From a virus: DNA of 44,483 nucleotides. A model generated the notes under the pieces. The model was not told the origin of the DNA, made no database searches, and worked only from the letters and a program-made list of their open reading frames with translations. Position 1 is the stretch's first letter. Each line of letters begins with the position of its first letter. This document shows positions 1-7,625 of this stretch, piece after piece. The stretch covers positions 1 to 44,483 of the IMG/VR virus record IMGVR_UViG_3300034110_000469. One strand, 5' to 3'. A program made the translations under genes and the position numbers.

Positions 1-127
1 TCACTGACCCTTCGACCAGGACCGACTGATAAAACTGAACCTGTGCCGGCGCCTTGGCAAATAGCACCGCTTCGTAGTTTGTCCACTGATCTGTCTTAGT
101 TTCGCGATCGAAATACTTCACACCGAC
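1..127. repeat. Terminal direct repeat, left copy
   Basis: Bases 1-127 are identical to 44357-44483. The repeat lies inside ssb and reads through in frame, so it is almost certainly the overlap left where a circular contig was opened, not a biological terminal repeat. The length of 127 equals a common assembler k-mer size. Confidence 0.95.
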
Positions 128-208
128 GCGAACGCCGAAACCTGTCGATTCACCTGCCTGAAATTGCGTAGCTGCTTTGTTCAGCTTGCCCGTTACTGTT
201 GTGGCCAT
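1..208 (-). CDS. ssb: Single-stranded DNA-binding protein, N-terminal part
   Basis: This is the first part of a leftward gene that leaves the window at base 1 and continues at 44483-43935 through the circular junction. Joined, it gives 209 residues. The start is the ATG at 208-206, with an AGGA ribosome site that overlaps the stop of the gene upstream. The N-terminus begins the OB fold, which continues with the YFDRETKTDQWTNYEAVLFA segment in the other part. SSB coats single-stranded DNA during replication and recombination. It is the last gene of the leftward recombination operon, which fits a role with the exonuclease and ATPase encoded upstream. Confidence 0.9.
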   Translation of the reverse strand, partial: MATTVTGKLNKAATQFQAGESTGFGVRVGVKYFDRETKTDQWTNYEAVLFAKAPAQVQFYQSVLVEGSV

Positions 209-210
209 TT

Positions 211-423
211 TTAGATCCTTTTTTCTATGTTGCGACGCTTTGCTGCTTCTCTTTTCAGCTGCGCCGCTGTTTTTGATTTACGACCGCGGCGTGGGCCAGC
301 GATCCGTTTTCCTGCCTGCACGGTTTCCACGTGCTGAACGTCCCAGCCGCCACCGGCCAGAGTTCGACCCAGTGACATGGTCAAACCCAGAGCGATGGCG
401 GCGCCGATCAATTTAATCTGCAT
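211..423 (-). CDS. Small protein with N-terminal membrane/signal segment
   Basis: 70 residues, not recognised. Residues about 4-24 form a hydrophobic stretch (LIGAAIALGLTMSLG) consistent with a signal or membrane anchor. The C-terminal half is strongly basic (RRGRKSKTAAQLKREAAKRR), so it could contact nucleic acid or phospholipid. It overlaps the upstream zinc-finger gene by 11 bases and ends 3 bases before ssb, so the three are co-translated. No function can be assigned from sequence. Confidence 0.6.
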   Translation of the reverse strand: MQIKLIGAAIALGLTMSLGRTLAGGGWDVQHVETVQAGKRIAGPRRGRKSKTAAQLKREAAKRRNIEKRI

Positions 424-628
424 AACCTTTCATCCGTTGCCGCTTTTCATGATCCTGCTGACAATCCAGATCGCAAAAACTGCAACCTGGCGCCAGTTCC
501 GTTTCACAGTTCAAACAAAACCGCGGCAATGCGGCGCGCTGTTCTGCTGCCTGGCGCCGGATCTGCGCGATCCGGTTGTCATGTGCCAGGCTCAATTCAT
601 CGGCTGCAATGTCTGCCGCGTCAGCCAT
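413..628 (-). CDS. Small zinc-finger protein
   Basis: 71 residues. The N-terminal half is helical (ADIAADELSLAHDNRIAQIRRQ) and resembles the start of TraR/DksA-type small proteins. The C-terminal half has a compact Cys cluster, FCLNCETELAPGCSFCDLDC, giving CxxC and CxxxxC pairs typical of a zinc ribbon. It overlaps the HTH gene upstream by 8 bases and the next gene by 11 bases within the leftward operon. A transcription-modulating role is possible by analogy with TraR, but the DksA acidic tip is not evident, so it remains a zinc-binding protein of unknown function. Confidence 0.6.
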   Translation of the reverse strand: MADAADIAADELSLAHDNRIAQIRRQAAEQRAALPRFCLNCETELAPGCSFCDLDCQQDHEKRQRMKGYAD

Positions 629-842
629 GATCTGGTCCTTTGTTGTTGTCGTTATCGTGCGCGGTCTGGTTTTTTGACTCCCAGATCACCAGCTTGTCGA
701 TCGGGTACAACACCCGATTGCCAACGCGCTGAACCGGTGGGCCTTTACCCTGGCAGCGCCAGTTCGCCAGCGTGCCAACTGTAACCGCGTTACTCCAGCG
801 CGAAACCAGCTGGGACGCGTTCAAAAACTTTTGTTCTGTCAT
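621..842 (-). CDS. Excisionase-like helix-turn-helix protein
   Basis: 73 residues with a MerR/HTH_17-type winged helix: ASQLVSRWSNAVTVGTLANW forms the HTH, and QGKGPPVQRVGNRVLYPIDKLVIW forms the wing and following strand. This is the pattern of phage excisionases and small AlpA-like regulators. It sits just downstream of the ATPase in the leftward operon and overlaps the zinc-finger gene. It could be the recombination directionality factor for the integrase at 39252, or a regulator. Its distance from attP (about 6 kb across the junction) leaves the choice open. Confidence 0.65.
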   Translation of the reverse strand: MTEQKFLNASQLVSRWSNAVTVGTLANWRCQGKGPPVQRVGNRVLYPIDKLVIWESKNQTAHDNDNNKGPDHG

Positions 843-846
843 TTTC

Positions 847-1839
847 TTAATTCCCTAAGATCTGACTATTCAGATCCACGACGTCGGACGTTTCGCCGGT
901 GGCCGTCATGGCGTTGTGTTGATCGAATGCCTGGGCTGACTGTTTCAGCGTGTCAGGGCATGCGCCGTTCGGGCTGATCTTCTGCCGAAGTTCTGCCGGT
1001 AAACCTTTCCAGGCTGCTGCCAGTGCCGCCATACCCTGTTCGCAGATCATGGCCAGATGATCCCAGGCGTTCTGCGCTGCTTTGTCGATCTCGTTTCCGC
1101 CGTCGACCCAGTCGCGTAGCATTTTACCATGTTCTGGCGTCAGAAACCCTTCGGACCACTTGCCAGACTCGCCGAAGATCGAGGCCAGTTCTGACGGACA
1201 TTTCAGGACGTCGCGCTGAGAGCCACCGTTCCAAAGCATCATGCTGGCGGTCAGTTCGAAAGTGAAACTTTTTTCCTGGATAGGCAGCACGCCCTGGTCC
1301 AGATATACCGTTTTGCCGCCTTGATTTTCCAGTTTAACTTTAGGCTGGGCGCGCATACAGACAATGATGTGCAGCGGAGACTGCAGCATGGCCGACATGA
1401 ATTTTTTATGCTCTGACTTCGCGATATTCCAGCGGCCATTCTTCGGCGCTTTTCCGTTGGCGTCTGGGCCGTTCGCAATATCTTCGCAACCGCCGATCCC
1501 GTTCCATTCGTGCGAAACGGAATCGATCACCAGCACTTCGACACCGGCCTGAACGAACGCGCTGATCGCTTCGATATACCGCGCCGGCGAGAACGGCGGC
1601 ACCAAGTCGCCGATCAAGAACCGATGGATCACGCCGTTGGCGTCGCGCAGATCGTCAGCGTACAAACGGCCGCGGCGGTTTTCAGTGTCCAGGAACCCCA
1701 CTTTTTTGCTGTCGTAGTTTGCCAAACCCCAGGCCAGTTTCAGCGCCGTTGCGGTTTTACCGCCGCCGGAGATACCGCCAAGACCTAACACCAGGCGCGC
1801 GCCTTCGCGTTTTGCTTCTTCAATCTTAAAAATTGCCAT
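847..1839 (-). CDS. AAA_24/RecA-fold ATPase, probable phage recombinase
   Basis: 330 residues. Residues 22-29 (GISGGGKT) are the Walker A loop. FLDTEN at 49-54 and EVLVIDSV at 101-108 (Asp106, Walker B) complete a RecA-like ATPase core of the AAA_24 family found next to phage exonucleases. Some members are Sak4-type single-strand annealing or recombination proteins. The gene lies between a RecE-like exonuclease and ssb, exactly the context of phage recombination modules. The C-terminal third (about 230-330) is helical with no recognised motif. The ATPase call is firm; the recombinase role is inferred from context. Confidence 0.75.
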   Translation of the reverse strand: MAIFKIEEAKREGARLVLGLGGISGGGKTATALKLAWGLANYDSKKVGFLDTENRRGRLYADDLRDANGVIHRFLIGDLVPPFSPARYIEAISAFVQAGVEVLVIDSVSHEWNGIGGCEDIANGPDANGKAPKNGRWNIAKSEHKKFMSAMLQSPLHIIVCMRAQPKVKLENQGGKTVYLDQGVLPIQEKSFTFELTASMMLWNGGSQRDVLKCPSELASIFGESGKWSEGFLTPEHGKMLRDWVDGGNEIDKAAQNAWDHLAMICEQGMAALAAAWKGLPAELRQKISPNGACPDTLKQSAQAFDQHNAMTATGETSDVVDLNSQILGN

Positions 1840-1848
1840 TATTATTCC

Positions 1849-1986
1849 TTAGAAAAACAGATCGCCTATGGCGAAAATAACGCCCCAGGTGCCAACAACT
1901 AAGCCGGCCAGCATTCTGGGGATCGGGTTTACTTCATGCGAAATCAGGATGATCCCAGAAATCAGCAGCAGTTCGCTGGCGGTCAT
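1849..1986 (-). CDS. 45-residue membrane protein
   Basis: A 45-codon frame fills the gap between exonuclease and ATPase genes. The ATG at 1986 overlaps the exonuclease stop as ATGA, and the stop lies 10 bases before the ATPase start. The product has two hydrophobic stretches, ELLLISGIILIS and AGLVVGTWGVIFAI, joined by HEVNPIPRM, so it is probably a helical-hairpin inner-membrane protein. Tight coupling on both sides supports expression. Function is unknown. Confidence 0.6.
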   Translation of the reverse strand: MTASELLLISGIILISHEVNPIPRMLAGLVVGTWGVIFAIGDLFF

Positions 1987-3314
1987 TGTGCAGACTCCAA
2001 CAGATGTTCATTTTTCTTCGCGTGCCATGCTGGCAGCGTGATGGTTTGGATCTTGTCGCCATAGCCTGGCCACTGTTCTGACGCGCGGCATTCATGGAAA
2101 CGGTTCAGGTCGGCGCGGTACTGGGCGCGGCCAAGTTCGATCGATTCTTGATCGAGCACATAACACCCGACGGCGTGAGGAAATTTCTTTTCCACAGCCA
2201 GGAAAACGAACGCTTTAATGGTCCGGCCTGTCGCCAGCTTTATGCCGTCGCGATAGTAAGGATCCTGCACGTCATAGCGCCAGTTTGCGATCGACTTGGC
2301 GAACCCTTCGGGGCTGGCGTCGTCGGTGGTTTTAACGTCCACGATCACGTCATCTTCGCGCCAAAAATCTGGGCGGCAGCGGCACAGTTCACCGGTGATC
2401 GGATCGGTCCAATAAACTGAATGTTCTGCGACGCCTGGCCGGTTTGTCAGCAGAGCGCGCGCCATAGGATGATCCATTACAGCGTCACGCATGGCCATAA
2501 GCTGCGCATGCTGTTCGTCTGTCAGCACCTGGCGGCCGCTGTTTTTTTCCAGCCACGACGCGAGCACGTCAGACCACAGCAGGACCGGCCGACCGTTGGC
2601 GTTCAACCAAGCTGCCATATCATGCCGGCTGGCGCTGGTGCTGCCGATAAACGGCACGCCGGTGGTTTTCTCGCCGTCTTCGCAGATCTCTGACCACAGA
2701 ACGAATTCGGCACCGTTGGCGCGCAGAGTGGCTGCGAGATCGGACGTGCTGCCGCTGGTGGACAGCAGGCCGGTGCGATGTTCGTTTAGCTTGTCGAACA
2801 GCACTTTCAATTCAGCGGTTTTCAGCTGATCCAGCGTTTCCGGCTGCAGTCGAAATTCTGGTTCAAAATCGGCAGTGGCTTGAACCAGGCGCGCGATCTG
2901 GTCGGCCTTTGTTCCGCCTGTCGGCAGCTTAGACAGGCGCGTTTCGTTCAGCTTGGCGATCATGACCACCAGTTGTTCCTTGTCGCGGATCGCGTCAGGG
3001 AATGCCGCTTCACGTGCCTGGTTGATCTCAGTCACCAACGCGACCAGGTGATCACGATCTTCGATCGCTTCGGGCACTTCGGAACGCTGCAACTGCTGGC
3101 AGTACAACTGCGAAAACGATTCAGGTTCAAGCAGTAACGAATGAAACGCCGTTCCAATCGCCTGGGCGGCTGTCGGTTCGTTGTCATTGGCTGCAGTTTT
3201 GGCCGCGCGGTAATGCAACGGGCTGCGATGGATTAGATCAAGCCCACTTTTCGAAATGCCTGGGCCGCCGTGATATTCTTCATTGCTTAAGTTCGGATAT
3301 ATGCCTGGCTGCAT
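1983..3314 (-). CDS. RecE-like PD-(D/E)XK exonuclease
   Basis: 443 residues. The opening GIYPNLSNEEYHGGPGISKS is the hallmark of the RecE/exonuclease VIII C-terminal domain (DUF3799 type). The nuclease core follows: CRCRPDFW with Asp316, then VDVKTT with Asp326 and Lys328, and NWRYDVQDPYYRDG. Such enzymes resect double-stranded ends to make 3' tails for annealing. Residues about 80-255 are an insertion between GTAFHSLLLEPESF and the catalytic core that contains related internal segments (see findings). It is the first gene of the leftward operon, preceded by a purine-rich AAGGAAAAAAG ribosome site, with the ATPase and SSB downstream as natural partners. Confidence 0.85.
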   Translation of the reverse strand: MQPGIYPNLSNEEYHGGPGISKSGLDLIHRSPLHYRAAKTAANDNEPTAAQAIGTAFHSLLLEPESFSQLYCQQLQRSEVPEAIEDRDHLVALVTEINQAREAAFPDAIRDKEQLVVMIAKLNETRLSKLPTGGTKADQIARLVQATADFEPEFRLQPETLDQLKTAELKVLFDKLNEHRTGLLSTSGSTSDLAATLRANGAEFVLWSEICEDGEKTTGVPFIGSTSASRHDMAAWLNANGRPVLLWSDVLASWLEKNSGRQVLTDEQHAQLMAMRDAVMDHPMARALLTNRPGVAEHSVYWTDPITGELCRCRPDFWREDDVIVDVKTTDDASPEGFAKSIANWRYDVQDPYYRDGIKLATGRTIKAFVFLAVEKKFPHAVGCYVLDQESIELGRAQYRADLNRFHECRASEQWPGYGDKIQTITLPAWHAKKNEHLLESAQ

Positions 3315-3361
3315 TCTTTTTTCCTTTTCTTGTTGGCGTTAATTGACGTGATTGCTGGTGA

Positions 3362-3391
3362 ATTGTAATTATATACTATTGCATCCGTCAA
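3362..3391 (-). promoter_or_regulatory. Probable promoter of the leftward early operon
   Basis: On the minus strand, TTGACG (3391-3386) and TACAAT (3367-3362) are separated by 18 bases, about 50 bases upstream of the exonuclease start. The rightward promoter across the same region has the same -10 hexamer and the same 18-base spacer. Confidence 0.6.
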
Positions 3392-3478
3392 CATATATTT
3401 GCTAATTCGTTCGGGCCGGATGAATAACGCTACGATGGTTTATAAGTCAACCGACTGAACAAAAATTATTTGCCGGCG

Positions 3479-3508
3479 TTGCGAATGGTCGGCCGTGATG
3501 TGTACAAT
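3479..3508 (+). promoter_or_regulatory. Probable promoter of the rightward early operon
   Basis: TTGCGA (3479-3484) and TACAAT (3503-3508) are separated by 18 bases, 35 bases upstream of the helicase ATG. The 3315-3542 interval between divergent operons is AT-rich. No strong palindrome is visible apart from a short AGTC-AACC-GACT inverted repeat near 3447. Confidence 0.6.
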
Positions 3509-3542
3509 AGTCATTATATTGCGTGAATGAAGATTATAACGA

Positions 3543-4952
3543 ATGAATATTATAAAACTGCGAGACTATCAGGAAGAAATGATCGGCGGCGCACGTGTTG
3601 CCCTAAGATCACACAAATCGATCTTGCTGCAGGCACCTACGGGAGCAGGCAAAACCGTGCTGGCGTCATTTATGATCAACCAGACGCAGGCACGCGGCGA
3701 ATCAGCCTGGTTCATGTGCCACCGCGCCGAACTGGTGGACGGCACCAGCAAGACGTTCACGAAATTTGGGATCCGTCATGGGTTCATAGCTGCCGGCCAA
3801 CCGGCGAACCCGTCGGCGATGGTGCAGATCTGCAGCATAGACACGCTGAAAGGTCGCCTGGCAGTTCTCAAACCGCCGCGCCTGGCTGTGATCGATGAAT
3901 GCCATCACAGTGCCGCAGCTGGCTGGGCGTTGGTTGTGGAATGGCTGCGCGCAGCTGGGACGCTGATCATCGGACTGTCAGCCACGCCGCGCAGGCTGGA
4001 CGGCAGCGGCCTGGACGATCTGTTTGATACGCTGGTGCCTGGGCCGACAGTGGCGTGGCTAATGTCAAACGGCCACCTGGCGCCATACCGATTTTTTGCG
4101 CCGAACAACCCAGACATGAAAGGCGTTCGCCGGCAGATGGGCGACTTTTCCAAAAAAGACGCCGCGGAAAAAATGGACAAACCCAAACTGACCGGCGACA
4201 TCATTACGCACTGGCGGAACAACGCCAACGGGATGCGAACGGTCGGTTTCGGCGTGAACGTTGCGCACTCCCAGCACTTGGCGGAATCGTTCAAGCTGGC
4301 AGGGATCCCAGCCGCGCACCTGGACGGCGCAACCGAACGAATGGAACGACGGCGGATCATCCAGAAATATGCCAGCGGTGAAATTCTGGTGCTGTTCAAT
4401 GTGTCACTGTTCGGCGAAGGGTTCGACCTGTCAGCCATTGCCCAGACTGACGTCACGATCGACGCGCTGATCGATGCGGCGCCAACGCAGTCACTGGCGG
4501 CCGTGGTCCAACGATGGGGCCGCGTGCTGCGTCCTGCGCCTGGGAAAATTGCGATCATCAACGACCACGCCGGCAACCTGTACCGGCACGGCTACCCAGA
4601 CGACGCACGCGAATGGATGCTGGAAGGCGTCGAACAGGGCACAGGCGGAACCGGTGAAAAGGAAGGGCCACCGCCGCCGGTGATCTGTTCCAAGTGTTTC
4701 AACGCGGTGAAACGGCCGATCCCGACAAACTGCCCACACTGCCGCGAGGTGCTGATCAAAACCGCCGAAATCAAAGTGGGCGAAGGCGAACTGCTGGAAC
4801 AGACCGAAGCCGACAAAGAGGCCGTACGCGCGAAACTACGCGCAGAGGAACGCGAAGCCAAGACGCTGGAACAATACATGGCCCTGGCACATAAACGCGG
4901 CATGAAATCACCAACAGGCTGGGCGCTGCGACAGTTTAAAAATAATAGATAA
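3543..4952 (+). CDS. DEAH-type superfamily 2 DNA helicase
   Basis: 469 residues. Residue order is typical of SSL2/RadD-like helicases: LRDYQEEMI (Q-like motif), Walker A APTGAGKT at 31-38, motif II DECH at 118-121, motif III SAT at 146-148, and the C-terminal RecA domain with QRWGRVLRPAPGK (motif VI). A C-terminal zinc ribbon follows (CSKC then CPHC, about 395-415), as in RadD-like proteins, and then a charged tail. It uses ATP to move along or unwind DNA and is the first gene of the rightward operon, so it probably supports replication initiation or recombination. Confidence 0.88.
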   Translation: MNIIKLRDYQEEMIGGARVALRSHKSILLQAPTGAGKTVLASFMINQTQARGESAWFMCHRAELVDGTSKTFTKFGIRHGFIAAGQPANPSAMVQICSIDTLKGRLAVLKPPRLAVIDECHHSAAAGWALVVEWLRAAGTLIIGLSATPRRLDGSGLDDLFDTLVPGPTVAWLMSNGHLAPYRFFAPNNPDMKGVRRQMGDFSKKDAAEKMDKPKLTGDIITHWRNNANGMRTVGFGVNVAHSQHLAESFKLAGIPAAHLDGATERMERRRIIQKYASGEILVLFNVSLFGEGFDLSAIAQTDVTIDALIDAAPTQSLAAVVQRWGRVLRPAPGKIAIINDHAGNLYRHGYPDDAREWMLEGVEQGTGGTGEKEGPPPPVICSKCFNAVKRPIPTNCPHCREVLIKTAEIKVGEGELLEQTEADKEAVRAKLRAEEREAKTLEQYMALAHKRGMKSPTGWALRQFKNNR

Positions 4953-4960
4953 AATACTTA

Positions 4961-5022
4961 CTAAAGTAGTTGCGCAGTTTCCAAAGGTAGATATATAATA
5001 AATACATCGAAACGCAACTACT
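4961..5022 (+). promoter_or_regulatory. Repeated promoter/operator element, copy 1
   Basis: TTGCGC (4970-4975), an 18-base spacer and TATAAT (4994-4999). The spacer and flank match two other copies (11643-11704 and 12195-12256): TTTCCAAARGTAGATAT followed by ATAAnTACATCGAAACG. A perfect 10-base inverted repeat, AGTAGTTGCG (4965-4974) and CGCAACTACT (5013-5022), encloses this copy. Confidence 0.65.
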
Positions 5023-5034
5023 CAAGGCAGCACC

Positions 5035-5223
5035 ATGAAAACTTTCAAAAACACCACAGCAAACCGAGACAGCGAATCAACCGTGATCATGTTCGCCCAG
5101 GCGGAAGAACGCACCACGCAGATCAGTTCTGTTTATGTTGAGTGTGACGAAAGCGAGTTAAAACAAAGCCGCGCCAGTCACTTGTTCACCCAGGCCGGCG
5201 TTCGTTTCTTTGGTTTTTTATAA
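5035..5223 (+). CDS. Small early protein of unknown function
   Basis: 62 residues, not recognised. It starts 36 bases after the -10 of the repeated promoter, with AAGG about 8 bases before the ATG. The protein is hydrophilic with an acidic middle (VYVECDESELKQS) and ends FFGFL. Being first behind a strong-looking, reused promoter suggests an early protein made in quantity, for example a host modulator. That is inference from position only. Confidence 0.5.
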   Translation: MKTFKNTTANRDSESTVIMFAQAEERTTQISSVYVECDESELKQSRASHLFTQAGVRFFGFL

Positions 5224-5235
5224 CAACAACGCGCC

Positions 5236-5252
5236 GCCGGTCGCTTACCGGC
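5236..5252 (+). other. Intergenic hairpin before ribosome site
   Basis: GCCGGT-cgctt-ACCGGC, followed directly by TAAGGG, the ribosome site of the next gene. No T-run follows, so it is probably not a terminator. Confidence 0.5.
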
Positions 5253-5263
5253 TAAGGGATTGT

Positions 5264-5422
5264 ATGAAATTGCAACGAACGGATTTTGTTATGCGCCAAC
5301 GTGCGCAGGAAGCGGAAACACTAGGCGAAGTTTTTGGGGAATTCCTGATCATGGTCGCGGCGCTGATCGCTGTTCCCACGATGTTTTATTATTTCGGCGG
5401 GTTATATGCTGCTTACCTCTGA
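5264..5422 (+). CDS. Small membrane protein
   Basis: 52 residues. The ATG at 5264 is chosen because AAGGG lies 6 bases upstream; longer upstream versions would read through the hairpin. The N-terminal half is charged (MRQRAQEAETLGEVFG) and is followed by a single membrane helix, FLIMVAALIAVPTMFYYFGGLYAAY. It overlaps the next gene by 17 bases. Unknown function; a single-pass inner-membrane protein made early. Confidence 0.5.
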   Translation: MKLQRTDFVMRQRAQEAETLGEVFGEFLIMVAALIAVPTMFYYFGGLYAAYL

Positions 5423-5672
5423 TCAGTACAAACTGGCGCTGTTTATCCTGGCGAATACGCCGGCGAGCATTTCAGCCGAGCAAAAAGAAACACTGGAACA
5501 ACTGCGCGACCTGGGGCACGTCGCGTTCAATCACAGCAGGCTGGTGATCACCGGTCGCGGTGGCTGCGCGTTGCGTCGGTCTGGTTATATGGGTTCGCTG
5601 GACAGTCAAGTGATCCAGCCAACAAAAACAAAATGGCGCGGCATTGCCGCAATATATCGGGATAATGTATGA
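5406..5672 (+). CDS. Hypothetical protein
   Basis: 88 residues. It resembles no family I can name. The N-terminal half is helical (SDQYKLALFILANTPASISAEQKETLEQLRDLGHV) and is followed by a short beta-rich segment (LVITGRGGCALRR) that could be a small winged fold. It overlaps the gene before by 17 bases and the gene after by 4 bases (ATGA), so it is translationally coupled. Confidence 0.5.
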   Translation: MLLTSDQYKLALFILANTPASISAEQKETLEQLRDLGHVAFNHSRLVITGRGGCALRRSGYMGSLDSQVIQPTKTKWRGIAAIYRDNV

Positions 5673-6637
5673 AAGAATTAACACAGTTTCAATTCGATGT
5701 TTTAGTGCAGTTTGCCGGCATTCGCGCAGCAACAGACAGAAGCCTGGCGCGCGCCATGCGTTGCGAAATGGCAGTGATCAAGCACGCGATCGCCATGTTA
5801 TTAAGGGGTGGCCTGATCGCAATTGATTTGCAGGGCGAAATCACGCTGGCACCTGCAGGCGTTACGCATTTAAACGCCAAAGGCGTAGCAGTGAAAAAGC
5901 CGAAGGACGACAGCCTGGCAAAACTTGCCGTTCTGGACCTGCCACCGTCAAACGAGACACTGCAGGCGCTGGCGGAAATGACAGGCGCCGACGTGCAGCC
6001 GGATTTTTACAAGGCGATCACCGAAGGCGACGACCAGCTGGCGTTCAACGTCAGAAAATCGGGCGTGCTGAATATCGAGAATGGCCAGGCGAAGTTCACG
6101 CCAGCACCAGAGCAAGAGCCGGATCCGGAAGTGCCGACACTGCCAGGCGTGGATCAGATTGTTTTCGTGGAATCGACGCCAGAGGGCAGCGACAAGCAGC
6201 GCAGCGTCTGGAATGAAGGAACCGGACCAGGCACCAAACCGGCTGGCCAGATCGTTTTCACTGCACCGACTGGCGACTGGGGCCAGCTGGAAGCGCTGGA
6301 TCTACCAAAAATAAAAGCGCACCTGGGAAAGCGCCAGGAATCAACGCAGAAGTTTCTGGATCCGTCAATTGGCCGTCCTTTTGCTGAAGTGCCAGAGCCA
6401 GATCGCCCAGACTTCACCACGCTGGTGCGTCAAGGGCTGGATCGGCTGAACAAACAGCTGGGACGCGTTGACACTGAGATCGACGAAATCGATCTGAAAA
6501 TAGAAACCCTGTCGAAATTATCCGTCAGTGTTGAGAAAATTTCTGCAGAAACCGCGCAGATCCTTCGCGACGTTTCCAAAGACCTGCACCGGATCCGGTA
6601 TAACTACACCGGCGACGATGCCCGTTCATCAAAATGA
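5669..6637 (+). CDS. Hypothetical protein with winged-helix-like N-terminus and coiled-coil C-terminus
   Basis: 322 residues. Residues 1-70 (FQFDVLVQFAGIRAATDRSLARAM ... LLRGGLIAIDLQGEITLAPAG) read as a winged helix. The middle (about 80-220) is acidic and Pro-rich, probably flexible. Residues about 245-310 (LDRLNKQLGRVDTEIDEIDLKIETLSKL) form a coiled coil that would make an oligomer. This domain order suits a DNA-binding adaptor or scaffold in replication or regulation, but no family is recognised. It shares ATGA overlaps with both neighbours. Confidence 0.55.
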   Translation: MKELTQFQFDVLVQFAGIRAATDRSLARAMRCEMAVIKHAIAMLLRGGLIAIDLQGEITLAPAGVTHLNAKGVAVKKPKDDSLAKLAVLDLPPSNETLQALAEMTGADVQPDFYKAITEGDDQLAFNVRKSGVLNIENGQAKFTPAPEQEPDPEVPTLPGVDQIVFVESTPEGSDKQRSVWNEGTGPGTKPAGQIVFTAPTGDWGQLEALDLPKIKAHLGKRQESTQKFLDPSIGRPFAEVPEPDRPDFTTLVRQGLDRLNKQLGRVDTEIDEIDLKIETLSKLSVSVEKISAETAQILRDVSKDLHRIRYNYTGDDARSSK

Positions 6638-6924
6638 TGCGCGGTTATCCGTGCCGGTGCAGTAAGTGCAGAACGCGCCGGACACTGGCCAAGCTGCCGA
6701 ACCAGTACAAGATCGAAAAGTTCGCCAGGTGCCAGCTGACTGGCTGCGACGGCGAAATGCGCGTGGACTGGCACCGCAAGAAAAAAGAGCACAAAAAGAA
6801 CCTGTGCAGCTGTTTTGGGTATTCATTCAGACACAGGAAAGGCGGTGGCGTCTGGTGCGAACAACACCCGACCGGACCCACAGATCAAGACTATATCGAC
6901 AGGTACGGCCACGATGCCGTCTAA
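6634..6924 (+). CDS. Cysteine-rich zinc-binding protein
   Basis: 96 residues. It has a CRCSKCRTRRTL knuckle near the start, CQLTGC in the middle, and CSCFG plus a CEQH pair toward the end, so it probably binds one or two zinc ions. It is rich in Lys and Arg (WHRKKKEHKKN), consistent with nucleic-acid contact. Small proteins of this shape are common in phage early operons next to nucleases, as here. Specific function unknown. Confidence 0.55.
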   Translation: MMRGYPCRCSKCRTRRTLAKLPNQYKIEKFARCQLTGCDGEMRVDWHRKKKEHKKNLCSCFGYSFRHRKGGGVWCEQHPTGPTDQDYIDRYGHDAV

Positions 6925-6933
6925 GGAAAGGAA

Positions 6934-7266
6934 GTGGAAGAAATACTGACCGTGCTGCAGCTTGGCTGCGGCGTTCAACTAGACAAACGCCAGGCCGTCA
7001 GACTTGGCACACTGATCACCAATCTGCAGAACGAACTGGCACTGGCCAAGCAAGAGGCAGATCACTGCCGCGCATGCTGTGACGAACTGCGCACCAAGCT
7101 GGACACGCTGGAAGCTGACGTGCTGGACCGTGAAGCGGATCTGATACACACCGCGCCAGACGCGTCTGGCCTTGCTTGGTCGAAAAGCGAACGCGGCATA
7201 TTCGCCAATATTGCCAGCATGATGAAATCACGCGCAGCACTGGCACGCGCTAAGGCTGGCAAATAA
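6934..7266 (+). CDS. Hypothetical coiled-coil protein (GTG start)
   Basis: 110 residues. The GTG at 6934 is chosen because AAGGAAAGGA lies just upstream. Residues about 20-75 (LGTLITNLQNELALAKQEADHCRACCDELRTKLDTLEADV) show heptad spacing typical of a coiled coil. The last codon overlaps the next gene (TAATG). No enzymatic motif is visible. Confidence 0.5.
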   Translation: MEEILTVLQLGCGVQLDKRQAVRLGTLITNLQNELALAKQEADHCRACCDELRTKLDTLEADVLDREADLIHTAPDASGLAWSKSERGIFANIASMMKSRAALARAKAGK

Positions 7267-7625
7267 TGCCTGCCTTTCTGGAAAAACTGCCGGAGAACCT
7301 GCGCGCAAAAGTAACGCTGACCGATCGCGGCTGTATGGAATGGCAAGGCGAGATCAACCGGAACGGGTATGGCCGTTTATGGTTCGGTGGCCATAGACAT
7401 ATGGCGCACAAGTTCACTTTTGAACTGTACAAAGGCGAAATAAAAACTGGCCACCACATCGATCACTTATGCCGGAACCGTTGCTGCGTGAATCCTGATC
7501 ATTTAGAACAAGTAACGGCCGCAGTGAATATTCGCCGCGTTCACCGCCGGCGCAAACTAATCAACGACGCCGGCGAACTGGTCGGCGGCAAAATGAAACC
7601 AACAACAGCGAGATCAGCAACATGA
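7266..7625 (+). CDS. HNH endonuclease
   Basis: 119 residues. The ββα-metal core is clear: GHHIDHLCRNRCCVNPDHLE carries the His-Asp-His and the C-terminal asparagine and histidine of the HNH motif, preceded by AHKFTFELYKG. This is the layout of HNH_3-type phage and homing endonucleases. It could be a free-standing homing enzyme or a recombination nuclease. It overlaps the VRR-NUC gene by 4 bases, so it belongs to the operon and is not an isolated intruder. Confidence 0.8.
   Translation: MPAFLEKLPENLRAKVTLTDRGCMEWQGEINRNGYGRLWFGGHRHMAHKFTFELYKGEIKTGHHIDHLCRNRCCVNPDHLEQVTAAVNIRRVHRRRKLINDAGELVGGKMKPTTARSAT

Noticed and set aside
377-784. 135-residue plus-strand frame near the left end
   Set aside because: Runs opposite two small genes of the leftward operon that overlap one another; Cys/Arg-rich composition and no ribosome site.
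3905-4576. 223-residue minus-strand frame
   Set aside because: Opposite the helicase gene; Ser/Pro/Arg-rich composition typical of an antisense shadow.
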